A stretch of DNA of 64,000 bases, from contig NZ_JMLU01000009.1 of assembly GCF_000686885.1 (NCBI RefSeq), forward strand, positions 47,015 to 111,014, read 5' to 3'. This DNA comes from Flavobacterium sasangense DSM 21067 (GTDB lineage Bacteria; Bacteroidota; Bacteroidia; Flavobacteriales; Flavobacteriaceae). The notes beneath the pieces were generated by a model. That model searched no databases. It was not told the origin of the DNA and worked only from the letters and a program-made list of their open reading frames with translations. The position numbers and the translations under genes are program-made. This document shows, piece by piece, positions 34,656-44,101 of the stretch. Numbering within the stretch: the stretch's first letter is position 1; each line of letters opens with the position of its first letter.

Positions 34656-35402
34656 ATGATGCTCATTCGCTACTTATCGCAAATAGGAAAATACTTCATC
34701 ATGTTGAAAGAAATTTTCAACAAGCCCACTAAATGGTCTGCCATGAAGCAATTAATTTTCAAAGAAATTGATGATTTAATTATCGATTCGCTTGGAATTG
34801 TTTCTTTTATATCATTTTTCGTAGGTGGTGTTGTAGCTATTCAAACAGCATTAAACTTAACCAATCCGTTAATCCCAAAATATTTGATTGGATTTGCAAC
34901 ACGTCAATCGGTCGTTTTAGAATTTGCTCCTACTTTTATTTCCATTATTATGGCGGGTAAAATGGGTTCATTCATTACATCAAGTATAGGAACGATGCGT
35001 GTAACCGAACAAATTGACGCATTAGAAGTTATGGGAGTTAACTCTCTGAATTACTTAGTTTTTCCAAAAATAATTGCTTTACTTTTATATCCTTTCGTAA
35101 TTGGATTAAGTATGTTTTTAGGCGTTTTTGGAGGTTGGATGGCAGCTGTTTATGGAGGATTTACTACCAGTTTCGAATTCACAACCGGACTTCAAGCGGA
35201 GTTTATACCATTTCATATTGCCTATGCTTTCATTAAAACTTTTGTATTTGCTTTTATTTTAGCAACGATTCCTTCTTTCCATGGGTATTACATGAAAGGT
35301 GGTGCTTTGGAAGTTGGTAAAGCAAGTACAGTTTCTTTCGTTTGGACATCGGTAGTTATCATTTTAGTGAACTTTATATTAACCCAACTTCTTTTAAGCT
35401 AA
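34656..35402 (+). CDS. mlaE: MlaE family lipid ABC transporter permease
   Basis: 248 residues, five to six hydrophobic segments. Conserved MlaE blocks: FISFFVGGVVAIQTALNL, LEFAPTFISIIMAGKMGSFI, IGTMRVTEQIDALEVMGVNS and FAFILATIPSFHGYYMKGGA. Inner-membrane permease of the Mla system, which moves phospholipids between the two membranes. Its stop overlaps the ATPase start (TAATG), the usual mlaE-mlaF coupling. No MlaD substrate-binding gene follows, so the MCE component is encoded elsewhere. Confidence 0.94.
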   Translation: MMLIRYLSQIGKYFIMLKEIFNKPTKWSAMKQLIFKEIDDLIIDSLGIVSFISFFVGGVVAIQTALNLTNPLIPKYLIGFATRQSVVLEFAPTFISIIMAGKMGSFITSSIGTMRVTEQIDALEVMGVNSLNYLVFPKIIALLLYPFVIGLSMFLGVFGGWMAAVYGGFTTSFEFTTGLQAEFIPFHIAYAFIKTFVFAFILATIPSFHGYYMKGGALEVGKASTVSFVWTSVVIILVNFILTQLLLS

Positions 35403-36172
35403 TGATTGAAGTAAAAAATATCGTAAAAAAGTTTGGTGAACAAACCGTTTTAAAAGGAGTTTCTACTCGTTTTGAAGCTGGAATGACTAATCTAATCATT
35501 GGACAAAGTGGTTCTGGAAAGACCGTTTTCTTAAAATCATTATTAGGAATTCATACGCCAGATAGTGGTACCATTTCTTTTGACGGCAGAATATATTCTG
35601 AACTTTCTAATGATGAAAGACGTGAGCTAAGAACCGAAATTGGAATGGTATTTCAAGGAAGTGCCCTTTTTGATAGTATGACGGTGGAGGAAAATGTTGG
35701 GTTTCCCTTAAAAATGTTTACTAACAAATCGGCAAAAGAAATTAAAGAACGCGTTGATTTTGTAATTGACAGAGTTCACTTAGTAAACGCGCATCAAAAG
35801 CGCCCTTCTGAAATTTCGGGTGGAATGCAAAAACGTGTGGCGATTGCTAGAGCTATTGTAAATAATCCGAAATATTTGTTTTGCGATGAACCAAATTCGG
35901 GATTAGACCCAAAAACTGCGATTGTAATTGATAATTTGATTCAGGAAATTACGCAAGAATACAACATTACAACCGTGATTAACACGCACGATATGAACTC
36001 GGTAATGGAAATTGGCGAAAAAATTGTGTTCTTAAAAAATGGTTTATTAGAATGGGAAGGTTCTAACAAAGAAATATTCAAAACCGATAACGAAGCTGTT
36101 ACCGATTTTGTATACTCTTCAGAATTATTCAAACGTGTTCGAAAAATGTATTTGGAAGATGATGTGAAATAG
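35402..36172 (+). CDS. mlaF: MlaF family ABC transporter ATP-binding protein
   Basis: 256 residues from the ATG at 35402, which overlaps the permease stop. A longer in-frame start at 35342 lies inside mlaE and is rejected. Walker A GQSGSGKT, Q-loop VFQGSALFDSMTVEENV, signature SGGMQKRVAIARA, Walker B YLFCDEPNSGLDP and switch His in INTHDMNS. Powers the MlaE permease. It ends 2 bp before the convergent guanylyltransferase stop. Confidence 0.95.
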   Translation: MIEVKNIVKKFGEQTVLKGVSTRFEAGMTNLIIGQSGSGKTVFLKSLLGIHTPDSGTISFDGRIYSELSNDERRELRTEIGMVFQGSALFDSMTVEENVGFPLKMFTNKSAKEIKERVDFVIDRVHLVNAHQKRPSEISGGMQKRVAIARAIVNNPKYLFCDEPNSGLDPKTAIVIDNLIQEITQEYNITTVINTHDMNSVMEIGEKIVFLKNGLLEWEGSNKEIFKTDNEAVTDFVYSSELFKRVRKMYLEDDVK

Positions 36173-36174
36173 TG

Positions 36175-37230
36175 CTATTGAATTTTAGATACTATTTGCT
36201 TGATATCTTGCTCTTTATTCTTTGGATAAATCAACAAAACGTCGTCTTTATCTACGATAATATAATCTGTTAAGCCGTCAATAACTACAAGTTTTTTTCC
36301 TTCAGTTCTGATGATGTTATTCGTTGCATTTTCAAGATAAACGGAAGCGTTTACTACGGCATTTTCTTGTTCGTCTTTTGGTAATTTATCGTATAATGAA
36401 CCCCAAGTTCCTAAATCATTCCAATCGAAAGTTGCTGGTAAAACGTAAACATTTTGCGCTTTTTCTAAAATAGCATAATCCACTGAAATATTTTGTGCTA
36501 AAGGATAATTATCTCTTATAAAAGCTTCTTCATTTGGGGTATTTAAAGTCTCATAACCATTCATAAAATGATCATACATCACTGGTTGAAACTCTTCATA
36601 AGCTTTTAAAACGGTTTTAGCACTCCAAACAAAAATTCCAGCATTCCAAAGATAATTTCTACTTTGGATAAACTTTCTTGCGGTTGCGTAATCTGGTTTT
36701 TCTCTAAACTGCTTCACCTTTTTAATTGGACGAGAATCTAATTTATCAAACTCGATATAACCGTAACCTGTATTGGCAAATGTTGGTAAAATACCCAAGG
36801 TCATTAAGTTTTCATCGCGCTCACAAAAATCAAAAGCATATTGAAGATTAGAACAAAACTGCACCTCATCTTCAATCCAATGATCAGAAGGCGCCACTAC
36901 CATAACTGCATCTGGATTTTGCTTTTTAATTTTTAAAGAAGCATATAAAATACAAGGCGCCGTATTACGCATAGCAGGTTCTAAAACGATTTGCTCTTGT
37001 TGAATCATAGGCAATTGTTCCAAAACGATATCGTTATACAATTCATTTGTAAGAATCAAAATATTTTCTTTTGGTATAATTTGAGACAAACGAGTAAAGG
37101 TCTTTTGAATCAAAGTTTCACCTGTTCCTAACATATCGTGAAATTGCTTTGGAAACTCCGTTGTACTTACTGGCCAAAAACGAGAACCAACTCCTCCAGC
37201 CATTATGATTGCATAATAATTTTTATTCAT
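36175..37230 (-). CDS. manC: Mannose-1-phosphate guanylyltransferase
   Basis: 351 residues, single-domain form (no C-terminal isomerase). Nucleotidyltransferase signature AIIMAGGVGSRFWPVS and EFPKQFHDMLG, product-site motif VKQFREKPDY and WNAGIFVWSA. It makes GDP-mannose from GTP and mannose-1-phosphate for glycans and GDP-fucose. First or second gene of a minus-strand run; spacing of 18 bp from the SprT-like gene upstream suggests co-transcription. Confidence 0.94.
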   Translation of the reverse strand: MNKNYYAIIMAGGVGSRFWPVSTTEFPKQFHDMLGTGETLIQKTFTRLSQIIPKENILILTNELYNDIVLEQLPMIQQEQIVLEPAMRNTAPCILYASLKIKKQNPDAVMVVAPSDHWIEDEVQFCSNLQYAFDFCERDENLMTLGILPTFANTGYGYIEFDKLDSRPIKKVKQFREKPDYATARKFIQSRNYLWNAGIFVWSAKTVLKAYEEFQPVMYDHFMNGYETLNTPNEEAFIRDNYPLAQNISVDYAILEKAQNVYVLPATFDWNDLGTWGSLYDKLPKDEQENAVVNASVYLENATNNIIRTEGKKLVVIDGLTDYIIVDKDDVLLIYPKNKEQDIKQIVSKIQ

Positions 37231-37248
37231 TTTGTATATTTTTTGTTG

Positions 37249-37857
37249 CTAGAACTTATTCGGCAACAATTCGACTTCAGCATTGGGTTGAAACAAATAT
37301 AAGCGTCCAGAACTTATTTCCTGACATTCGTATCGTTTTACTCGCAATGCTATTTTCTTGAAAATTTTTCCATTGTGAATTCTAAAATGACTTCCCATTG
37401 GAATTTCAAAGATATAATTTTTATCGGTTTCTTTTTGGTCAAATTGCTTTAAAGCGATGGCTAATTTTGCATCGGTATCACTACTTGCTTTCGGATTTCT
37501 AAAATGTTTAGCGAGTAATGGCAACAATTGATTTGGGAATATTTCAGGACGAATAAACGGCACCATCATTCTTTGGAAAGTGAGTTTCCATTCATCACCA
37601 TGCGGTTTTATGTTTCGACCATATTTTTCGAAAGCTACTAAATGTGCAATTTCGTGAATTAGAGTTATTAAAAATCGGTATTTATTCAAACTAGCATTCA
37701 CAGTAATCAAATGATAGCCTTGCGCATCTTTTCGATAATCGCCATGGCGGGTTTGACGCTCATTAACGATTTTTAGATGCACATGATTCGCTTTGATTAA
37801 CTCAAAACAAGGATGAACCGCGTGTTCAGGAAGGTATTTTTTTAATACGTCACTCAA
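37249..37857 (-). CDS. SprT-like zinc metallopeptidase domain protein
   Basis: 202 residues. Zinc motif H68-E-I-A-H72 in LITLIHEIAHLV with a third His at 86 (KPHGDEW), the SprT arrangement. SprT/Spartan-type proteases act on DNA-protein crosslinks in eukaryotes; bacterial members are poorly known. It lies 2 bp after the SDR gene, so it belongs to an M28-SDR-SprT-manC run. Confidence 0.88.
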   Translation of the reverse strand: MSDVLKKYLPEHAVHPCFELIKANHVHLKIVNERQTRHGDYRKDAQGYHLITVNASLNKYRFLITLIHEIAHLVAFEKYGRNIKPHGDEWKLTFQRMMVPFIRPEIFPNQLLPLLAKHFRNPKASSDTDAKLAIALKQFDQKETDKNYIFEIPMGSHFRIHNGKIFKKIALRVKRYECQEISSGRLYLFQPNAEVELLPNKF

Positions 37858-37859
37858 TT

Positions 37860-38543
37860 TTAAGGTGTTGAAGATGAAACTTGCAATACTTTTCCGTTAT
37901 AATACTTATTTCCAGTTAAGGCAAAATTAAAAATATAATCTGCCATTTCTTTTGCTGAAAGTGGCGCTTCGTAACCTGGAAAAGCTTCTTGTAACATTTC
38001 GGTATTTACAGCTCCAAGTGCTAAAACATTGAAAGCGATTCCCTGTTCTTTATATTCTTCTGCTAATAATTCTGACAAAGTAATTACTGCACCTTTGCTT
38101 GATGAATAAGCTGCTAAACCAGCGAATTTCATACTTCCTTGAATGCCACCCATTGAACTTATAGTAACCACATGACTTCCTTTTTCCATGAATGGAATAC
38201 AGATTTTTGTTAATTCGGCAACAGCAAAAACATTGACTTTATATATGTTTTGGAATTCTTCTGAAGTAATTTGCGTGAACTTTTTATGCAATAAACTTCC
38301 TGCATTATGAATTAAAACATCTACTTTTTTCCAAGTTCTATTGATAAAACTTTCTACCTGAAGCAATTCTTCTGGATTTGAAATATCAATTGACAAACAG
38401 GTTATGTTTGGATTTTCCATTAACTCTTTTGGTGTCTTACGTGAAATTGCTAACACATTGTGTCCAGCACTTGCAAATTGCAAGGCTAATTCGTAACCTA
38501 TTCCACGAGAAGTTCCAGTGATGATGATGTTTTTATTTTTCAT
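37860..38543 (-). CDS. SDR family NAD(P)-dependent oxidoreductase
   Basis: 227 residues. Classical short-chain dehydrogenase: cofactor loop GTSRGIGYELALQF, LIHNAGSLLHKKF, catalytic Ser region ISSMGGIQGS and Y-x3-K in AAYSSSKGAV. Substrate cannot be inferred. The start overlaps the end of the M28 peptidase gene by 11 bp, showing co-transcription. Confidence 0.92.
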   Translation of the reverse strand: MKNKNIIITGTSRGIGYELALQFASAGHNVLAISRKTPKELMENPNITCLSIDISNPEELLQVESFINRTWKKVDVLIHNAGSLLHKKFTQITSEEFQNIYKVNVFAVAELTKICIPFMEKGSHVVTISSMGGIQGSMKFAGLAAYSSSKGAVITLSELLAEEYKEQGIAFNVLALGAVNTEMLQEAFPGYEAPLSAKEMADYIFNFALTGNKYYNGKVLQVSSSTP

Positions 38544-39495
38544 TTAATTTGATTTCTTTTTTTGGGGCATTTATCATTTTTTCTAAAACTGGAATTGTCT
38601 TTGTAATCACGGTCGTCATGTGTTTGGTATCCATCATTTCAAACTCGTCATCAGGTTGGTGATAGAATTGAAAATTTTCAAAATCGAAAGTGGAAACCGT
38701 TTGAGCCGGCACGTTAAATTCGGTGAAAAACGGATAATTATCAGAAGCTCTGAACAACATATATTTGGTTTCTATTGGCAAATATCCTACTAATTTCTCA
38801 CCTGCATACTCGTTTATTAAAGATGCCATATTGGATTTACCAAAACCAGTTAAATAGAAATCCATTCCTTTGTCTTTCATTGGCACTCCAATCATTTCAA
38901 AATTAAACATGAAATACAAATCCATTTTTTGTTCTTTCAATTTAGCAGCCAAATGTTTTGATCCTAAAAGTCCTTTTTCTTCAGCCGAAAAAAATACAAA
39001 AAGAATACTTCTTTTATTGTTTTTAAATTTTGCGAAATATTTTGCTACTTCGGTTACTGCAGTAGTTCCAGAAGCATTGTCATTTGCTCCGTTTCCAATA
39101 TCATCGCCATTTACAGCTGCAATTTTTCCAATATGGTCATAATGTGCACCAATGATTACAAATTCATTTTTTAACTCTTTATCGTTCCCTTCGATATAAC
39201 CAACTACGTTGTAAGAAGTTTTATCAAAATTAGAAAGTGTATCGCGATACGTTTTAAAATAAGGCTTAATTCCGTTCTCTTTTAAAAGATTTTCTAAATA
39301 TACAGTTGCCAATTCAATACCCTCACTACCTGAATCTCTTCCTTCTAGTTCATCCGAAGTTAAATAAGACAAAGTTTTGATTACATTTCCTTCTTCAACT
39401 TGGTAATTAAAATTAGAAATGTTTTTCGAAGTAACATTGGTTTGTGCATGCAATGACAATCCAACAAAAGAAATTAGGAATATGATTTTTTTCAT
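38533..39495 (-). CDS. M28 family zinc aminopeptidase
   Basis: 320 residues with a Sec signal (MKKIIFLISFVGLSLHAQ). Di-zinc exopeptidase: GAHYDHIG (first ligands), NGANDNASGTTAVTEVA (bridging Asp), FFSAEEKGLLGSK (catalytic and ligand Glu pair), and a late His near FYHQPDDEFE. Likely a periplasmic aminopeptidase that frees amino acids from peptides, complementing the S46 and M3 peptidases of this window. Confidence 0.92.
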   Translation of the reverse strand: MKKIIFLISFVGLSLHAQTNVTSKNISNFNYQVEEGNVIKTLSYLTSDELEGRDSGSEGIELATVYLENLLKENGIKPYFKTYRDTLSNFDKTSYNVVGYIEGNDKELKNEFVIIGAHYDHIGKIAAVNGDDIGNGANDNASGTTAVTEVAKYFAKFKNNKRSILFVFFSAEEKGLLGSKHLAAKLKEQKMDLYFMFNFEMIGVPMKDKGMDFYLTGFGKSNMASLINEYAGEKLVGYLPIETKYMLFRASDNYPFFTEFNVPAQTVSTFDFENFQFYHQPDDEFEMMDTKHMTTVITKTIPVLEKMINAPKKEIKLNEK

Positions 39496-39521
39496 AGTTT
39501 ATAGTTTTAAGTAAAAATAAA

Positions 39522-39546
39522 AAAATCCCGAGTAAATCGGGATTTT
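39522..39546 (-). terminator. Terminator after pdhC
   Basis: Stem AAAATCCCGA/TCGGGATTTT (39522-39531 with 39537-39546), 5-nt loop. The A-rich left flank is a U tract on the minus strand. Confidence 0.85.
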
Positions 39547-39567
39547 GTATGATAAATTTAACACTTA

Positions 39568-41160
39568 TTAAGCTAACATCGTTACTGGATTTTCCATAAA
39601 CGCTTTGAACGTTTGTAAGAATTGAGCTCCTGTTGCTCCGTCCACTGTTCTGTGATCGCAAGCTAAAGTAACTGTCATTGTGTTTCCAACAACGATTTGT
39701 CCATTTTTAACTACTGGTTTTTCAATAATTGCACCAACAGACAAAATAGCAGAATTTGGTTGATTGATAATCGAAGTAAATGATTGAATTCCAAACATTC
39801 CTAAGTTAGAAATAGTAAATGTACTTCCTTCCATCTCTGCTGGTTGAATTTTTTTAGATTTTGCTTTTCCAGCTAAGTCTTTCACATTTGTACCAATTTG
39901 AGTTAAACTCATTTGATCTGTAAATTTCAATACTGGAACCATTAAACCATCTTCAACTGCAACAGCAACACCAATATTCACATGGTGATTGATAACCATT
40001 GCATCTTCTCTCCATTGTGAATTTACTTGTGGATGTTTTTTCAATGCCATCGCACTTGCTTTGATTACCATATCATTGAAAGAAACTTTCGTATCTGGTA
40101 ATCCATTAATCATATTTCTTGAAGCAATTGCATTGTCCATATCTAACTCAATAGTTAAATAATAATGCGGTGCCGTAAATTTAGATTCTGACAATCGTCT
40201 CGCAATGGTTTTACGCATTTGCGAATTTTTGATTTCTTCTTGGAATACTTCTCCTGCTGGAACAAATGGTTTAACTGCTGCAACTGCATTTGTAGCTTCT
40301 GTAACCGCTTGAGATGGAGTTACAACTGCTGATGGTGAGAAATTCTCCACATCCGATTTTACAATTCTTCCATTCTCACCTGAACCTTTTACTTGAGACA
40401 AGTTGATTCCTTTATCTTGCGCAATTTTCTTAGCTAATGGTGAAGCAAAAACTCTTCCTGAAGTAGATTGTTCTACAACTACTACTTCTTGAGCAACTGC
40501 TTTTACTTCTTCATTTTTTGGAGCTTCAACAACTGCACCTACTTTGTAGTTAGCTGCAATTCCTGAAACATCAGTTCCTGCTGGACCTAAAATAGCTAAA
40601 ATTGTATCTACTGGAGCAGAATCACCTTCTTGCACTCCGATATACAATAAAGTTCCTGCATTGAAAGATTCGAATTCCATTGTAGCTTTATCTGTTTCGA
40701 TTTCAGCTAAAATATCACCTTCTTTTACAGTATCTCCAACTTTCTTTAACCAAGTTGCAACTGTTCCTGTTGTCATAGTGTCTGACAAACGAGGCATAGT
40801 TACTACTTTTACTCCAGCTGGAATTTCAACTGCTGCTGAAGTAGGTTTTGCTTCTTCAACTACTTTTTCTTCTTTAGTTTCAGTTGCCGTTTCACCATTC
40901 AATAAAGCAGAAATATCTTCACCAGCTGAACCAATGATAGCTAACAAAGAATCTACTGGAGCAGATTGTCCTTCTTGAATTCCGATGTGTAATAAAACAC
41001 CATCGTGGAAAGATTCGAATTCCATTGTAGCTTTATCCGTTTCAATTTCGGCTAAAATATCACCTGTTTTGATTGTATCACCCACTTTTTTTAACCAAGT
41101 TGCTACAACTCCTTCGGTCATCGTATCACTCAAACGGGGCATTGTTATAATTTGTGCCAT
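39568..41160 (-). CDS. pdhC: Pyruvate dehydrogenase E2, dihydrolipoyl acetyltransferase
   Basis: 530 residues. Two lipoyl domains in tandem with lipoylated lysines Lys43 and Lys158 (each in EIETDKATMEF), an Ala/Val/Pro-rich linker, a peripheral-subunit-binding domain (about 235-272, VFASPLAKKIAQDKGI) and the catalytic core ending in DHRTVDG (His503, Asp507). It transfers acetyl from lipoyl to CoA and forms the core of the pyruvate dehydrogenase complex. It follows pdhA by 5 bp; the E1 beta gene is elsewhere. The two lipoyl domains are nearly identical at DNA level over their cores, a recent duplication or gene-conversion pair. Confidence 0.97.
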   Translation of the reverse strand: MAQIITMPRLSDTMTEGVVATWLKKVGDTIKTGDILAEIETDKATMEFESFHDGVLLHIGIQEGQSAPVDSLLAIIGSAGEDISALLNGETATETKEEKVVEEAKPTSAAVEIPAGVKVVTMPRLSDTMTTGTVATWLKKVGDTVKEGDILAEIETDKATMEFESFNAGTLLYIGVQEGDSAPVDTILAILGPAGTDVSGIAANYKVGAVVEAPKNEEVKAVAQEVVVVEQSTSGRVFASPLAKKIAQDKGINLSQVKGSGENGRIVKSDVENFSPSAVVTPSQAVTEATNAVAAVKPFVPAGEVFQEEIKNSQMRKTIARRLSESKFTAPHYYLTIELDMDNAIASRNMINGLPDTKVSFNDMVIKASAMALKKHPQVNSQWREDAMVINHHVNIGVAVAVEDGLMVPVLKFTDQMSLTQIGTNVKDLAGKAKSKKIQPAEMEGSTFTISNLGMFGIQSFTSIINQPNSAILSVGAIIEKPVVKNGQIVVGNTMTVTLACDHRTVDGATGAQFLQTFKAFMENPVTMLA

Positions 41161-41165
41161 AGTTC

Positions 41166-42164
41166 TTATAATTTATGTGGAATGAAAGGATAATTTTCTT
41201 GTTCGTATACTACATCATATAACTGTTGTGCTTCAGGGAATGGAGATTCTTCAGCGAATTTCTCACATTCAGCCACTAAATCAGCTACTCTTTGATCGAT
41301 TACTTCGATTTCAGCTTCTGTTGCGTAGTTATTTTCTTTGATTACATCTAAAACTTGAATAATTGGATCGATTTTTTTGTATTCTTCCACTTCTTCTTTC
41401 GTTCTATATAATTGTGCATCAGACATTGAGTGTCCTCTGTAACGGTATGTTTTCATTTCTAAGAAAGTTGGTCCGTCTCCACGACGTGCTCTTTCCATAG
41501 CTTCGTGCATTGCTTCAGCTACTTTTACTGGGTTCATTCCGTCAACTGGTCCACAAGGCATTTCGTAGCCTAAACCTAGTTTCCAAATATCAGTATGATT
41601 AGCCGTTCTTTCTACAGAAGTTCCCATAGCATAACCGTTGTTTTCAACGATGAATACTACTGGTAATTTCCAGTTCATTGCCATATTAAAAGCTTCATGT
41701 AAAGAACCTTGACGTGCGGCACCATCACCAAAATAAGTTAAGGTAACACCTCCAGTTTCAAAATATTTATCTGCAAAAGCAATACCTGCTCCTACTGGAA
41801 TTTGCGCTCCAACGATACCATGTCCTCCATAAAAACCATGTTCTTTTGAGAAAATATGCATCGATCCACCCATACCTTTTGAAGTACCTGTTACTTTTCC
41901 GTACAATTCTGCCATAACTTTTCTTGGATCTACACCCATTCCAATTGGCTGAACGTGGTTACGGTAAGCGGTAATCATTTTATCTTTAGACAAGTCCATT
42001 GCATGTAAAGCTCCAGCTAAAACTGCTTCTTGACCATTATAAAGGTGCAAAAATCCTCTAACTTTTTGTTGGATATAAACAGCGGCAAGTTTATCTTCAA
42101 ACTTTCTCCAAAATAGCATATCTTCATACCATTTTAGGTAAACTTCTCTTGTAATTGGTTTCAT
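41166..42164 (-). CDS. pdhA: Pyruvate dehydrogenase E1 alpha subunit
   Basis: 332 residues from the ATG at 42164 (MKPITREVYLKWYEDM), matching the family start; longer in-frame leaders up to 42236 are unlikely. Thiamine-diphosphate motif GDGAARQGSLHEAFN ... FIVENNGYAMGT, and the regulated-loop region YRYRGHSMSD. With E1 beta it decarboxylates pyruvate and acetylates the lipoyl arm of E2 encoded just downstream. Confidence 0.97.
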   Translation of the reverse strand: MKPITREVYLKWYEDMLFWRKFEDKLAAVYIQQKVRGFLHLYNGQEAVLAGALHAMDLSKDKMITAYRNHVQPIGMGVDPRKVMAELYGKVTGTSKGMGGSMHIFSKEHGFYGGHGIVGAQIPVGAGIAFADKYFETGGVTLTYFGDGAARQGSLHEAFNMAMNWKLPVVFIVENNGYAMGTSVERTANHTDIWKLGLGYEMPCGPVDGMNPVKVAEAMHEAMERARRGDGPTFLEMKTYRYRGHSMSDAQLYRTKEEVEEYKKIDPIIQVLDVIKENNYATEAEIEVIDQRVADLVAECEKFAEESPFPEAQQLYDVVYEQENYPFIPHKL

Positions 42165-42325
42165 TTTTGTTTGTTTTTTTAATACAATTGAATTGTGAAA
42201 GACATTATTTATCAATCCCAATTTTACGAACAGCAAAAATACTACATAGAACCTGATTGAAAAAATTAAATTCTACGATTTTTGTATTTTTTATAACAAA
42301 ATCGATAAAAAAAGTTACGAAATCG

Positions 42326-42805
42326 TTATAGATGATTCTTGTCGAAAACTAAGGGTAGGATATTTTTTAATGAATCTGATTTATAAATATCTCCTTTTGC
42401 TCCCATAAAGAAAATTGTAATTGGAGTATCTTGTTTGAATTCGTACTCAGCAATAGCTTGTCTACAGCTTCCACATGGCGGAATTGGCTCTTCCAAATCC
42501 CTATCTTGAGGAGATGCTGTGATAAACATTTTCACAATTTTTGCATTTGGATAAGTAGCTCCTGCATAATAAATAGCAACGCGCTCAGCACACAAACCTG
42601 AAGGATAAGCTGCATTTTCTTGATTCGAACCTTGAACTACGATTCCGTTATCTAAAAGAATGGCTGCTCCTACAGTAAATTTAGAATAAGGCGCATAGGC
42701 TTTACTTCTTGCTTCAAATGCTTGAGACATTAAACTTGTTTCTTCTTGAGACAATTCGTCTTTTGATAGTACCGAAATGGTAGTGTTTATTGAAATTTGT
42801 TTCAT
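42326..42805 (-). CDS. cdd: Cytidine deaminase
   Basis: 159 residues, small tetrameric type. Zinc site: C72-A-E74 (SGLCAERVAI) and P-C111-G-S-C114 (IPPCGSCRQAI); substrate loop FTVGAAIL. It deaminates cytidine and deoxycytidine to uridines in pyrimidine salvage. It lies downstream of porV but separated by a strong terminator. Confidence 0.96.
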   Translation of the reverse strand: MKQISINTTISVLSKDELSQEETSLMSQAFEARSKAYAPYSKFTVGAAILLDNGIVVQGSNQENAAYPSGLCAERVAIYYAGATYPNAKIVKMFITASPQDRDLEEPIPPCGSCRQAIAEYEFKQDTPITIFFMGAKGDIYKSDSLKNILPLVFDKNHL

Positions 42806-42819
42806 ATGTTAGGAAAAAA

Positions 42820-42849
42820 AATCCAAATTCTAAAATAAGAATTTGGATT
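42820..42849 (-). terminator. Terminator after porV
   Basis: 12-bp perfect stem AATCCAAATTCT/AGAATTTGGATT (42820-42831 with 42838-42849), 6-nt loop, followed on the minus strand by eight U. Confidence 0.88.
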
Positions 42850-42871
42850 GTTTATTAATTTATTTTAAAAA

Positions 42872-44071
42872 TTACAGTTCATCGTATTTATCACCAAAAT
42901 TAAATGTAAGCGAGAAACGCAATGTGTTTTCCAATGGATTTTTAACTGTTGAAGTAGAAAACAAATACGACACATCGATTTTAACAATGTTGTATTTAAA
43001 TCCAGCTCCTAAGGTAAAATACTTTCTTGCTCCTTTTAATTCATTTTCATTAAAATAACCCATTCGTAATGCAAATGAGTCTTGGTACCAATATTCAGCT
43101 CCTAAAGCCCATGTAAATTCTTTTAATTCTTCTGAGAAACCATCTGGCGCATCACCAAAAGATTTAAAAATACCACTAATCCAACTAGTTGTTCTATATT
43201 CTTCTCTTGCCTGATTAAAATCATCAACATCTACAACACCATCACCATTTACATCTTCACCACTATAAGTTGCTCCATTATACCCAACCTTAGGAGTTGG
43301 AACTAATAATTTTGTCACCTCAGCTGTTACTCCAATTTTGTTGTATTCATCAAAAATAAAATCAAAACCTCCACCTAAACGTAAGTTTGCTGGCAAGAAA
43401 TTATCATTTAAATCATCTTTATCGTAGCTAATTTTAGGTCCTAAGTTTTGCAAATTAAAACCACCTCTCCATCTTCCGTTAAAATCATCATAGGCTATTT
43501 CTTCAGATTGATAATAAGCGGCAATATCTACTGCAAAAGTTGTAGCTGCTGAAACATCGTTATTTAAATCTGGAACTCTTAATGCTGAACGAATAAATCT
43601 TCCTCCAACTGCCATTGAAAAGCGCTCACTTAATTTTAATGAGTAAGAACCATCAATTGCCAATTCATTTGGATTAACTGTTCTTGGTGTATCATCAAAC
43701 GAATTTCTCAATTCAATATCACCTAAACCAAAATAACGAAACGAACCTGCAAACGCACTACGCTCATTAATTTTATTATAGTATGTTAATTGACCCAACG
43801 AAATATCATTTGCAATACTTGCTAAATAAGGCGTATAACTTACTGAGAAACCTTGTTTATCTAACGAAAAAGCATATTTAGCTGGATTGTATTGTTGTGA
43901 AAAAGCATCCGCAGAAGTAGCTACACCCATATCAGCCATACCTGCAGAACGTGCATCAGCTGCTATAAGTAAGAATGGAACTCCAGTTGTAATAACTCGG
44001 TCTTGTGCTTTTGCATATTGACTAACCACCAAAACGGTTAATAATAGAGCAATTTTTTTCATTTTTTTCAT
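42872..44071 (-). CDS. porV: Type IX secretion outer-membrane protein PorV
   Basis: 399 residues with a signal peptide (MKKMKKIALLLTVLVVSQYAKA); an alternative start is the second Met. FadL-like outer-membrane beta-barrel: TTGVPFLLIAADARSAGMADMGVA at the mature N-terminus is a hallmark of PorV/LptO, and the C-terminus ends in barrel strands. PorV receives T9SS cargo from the translocon and shuttles it to PorU. An internal segment DVNGDGVVDVDDFN reads like a dockerin-type calcium loop. It follows porU by 30 bp. Confidence 0.95.
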   Translation of the reverse strand: MKKMKKIALLLTVLVVSQYAKAQDRVITTGVPFLLIAADARSAGMADMGVATSADAFSQQYNPAKYAFSLDKQGFSVSYTPYLASIANDISLGQLTYYNKINERSAFAGSFRYFGLGDIELRNSFDDTPRTVNPNELAIDGSYSLKLSERFSMAVGGRFIRSALRVPDLNNDVSAATTFAVDIAAYYQSEEIAYDDFNGRWRGGFNLQNLGPKISYDKDDLNDNFLPANLRLGGGFDFIFDEYNKIGVTAEVTKLLVPTPKVGYNGATYSGEDVNGDGVVDVDDFNQAREEYRTTSWISGIFKSFGDAPDGFSEELKEFTWALGAEYWYQDSFALRMGYFNENELKGARKYFTLGAGFKYNIVKIDVSYLFSTSTVKNPLENTLRFSLTFNFGDKYDEL

Positions 44072-44101
44072 TAATATTAATTTGACAAATATAGTATTTT
44101 A

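Noticed and set aside
43190..43260. Dockerin-type Ca loop in PorV (DVNGDGVVDVDDFN) as a cellulosome signal
   Set aside because: It is a single loop inside an outer-membrane barrel protein and most likely sits in an extracellular loop; no cohesin or glycoside hydrolase is nearby.
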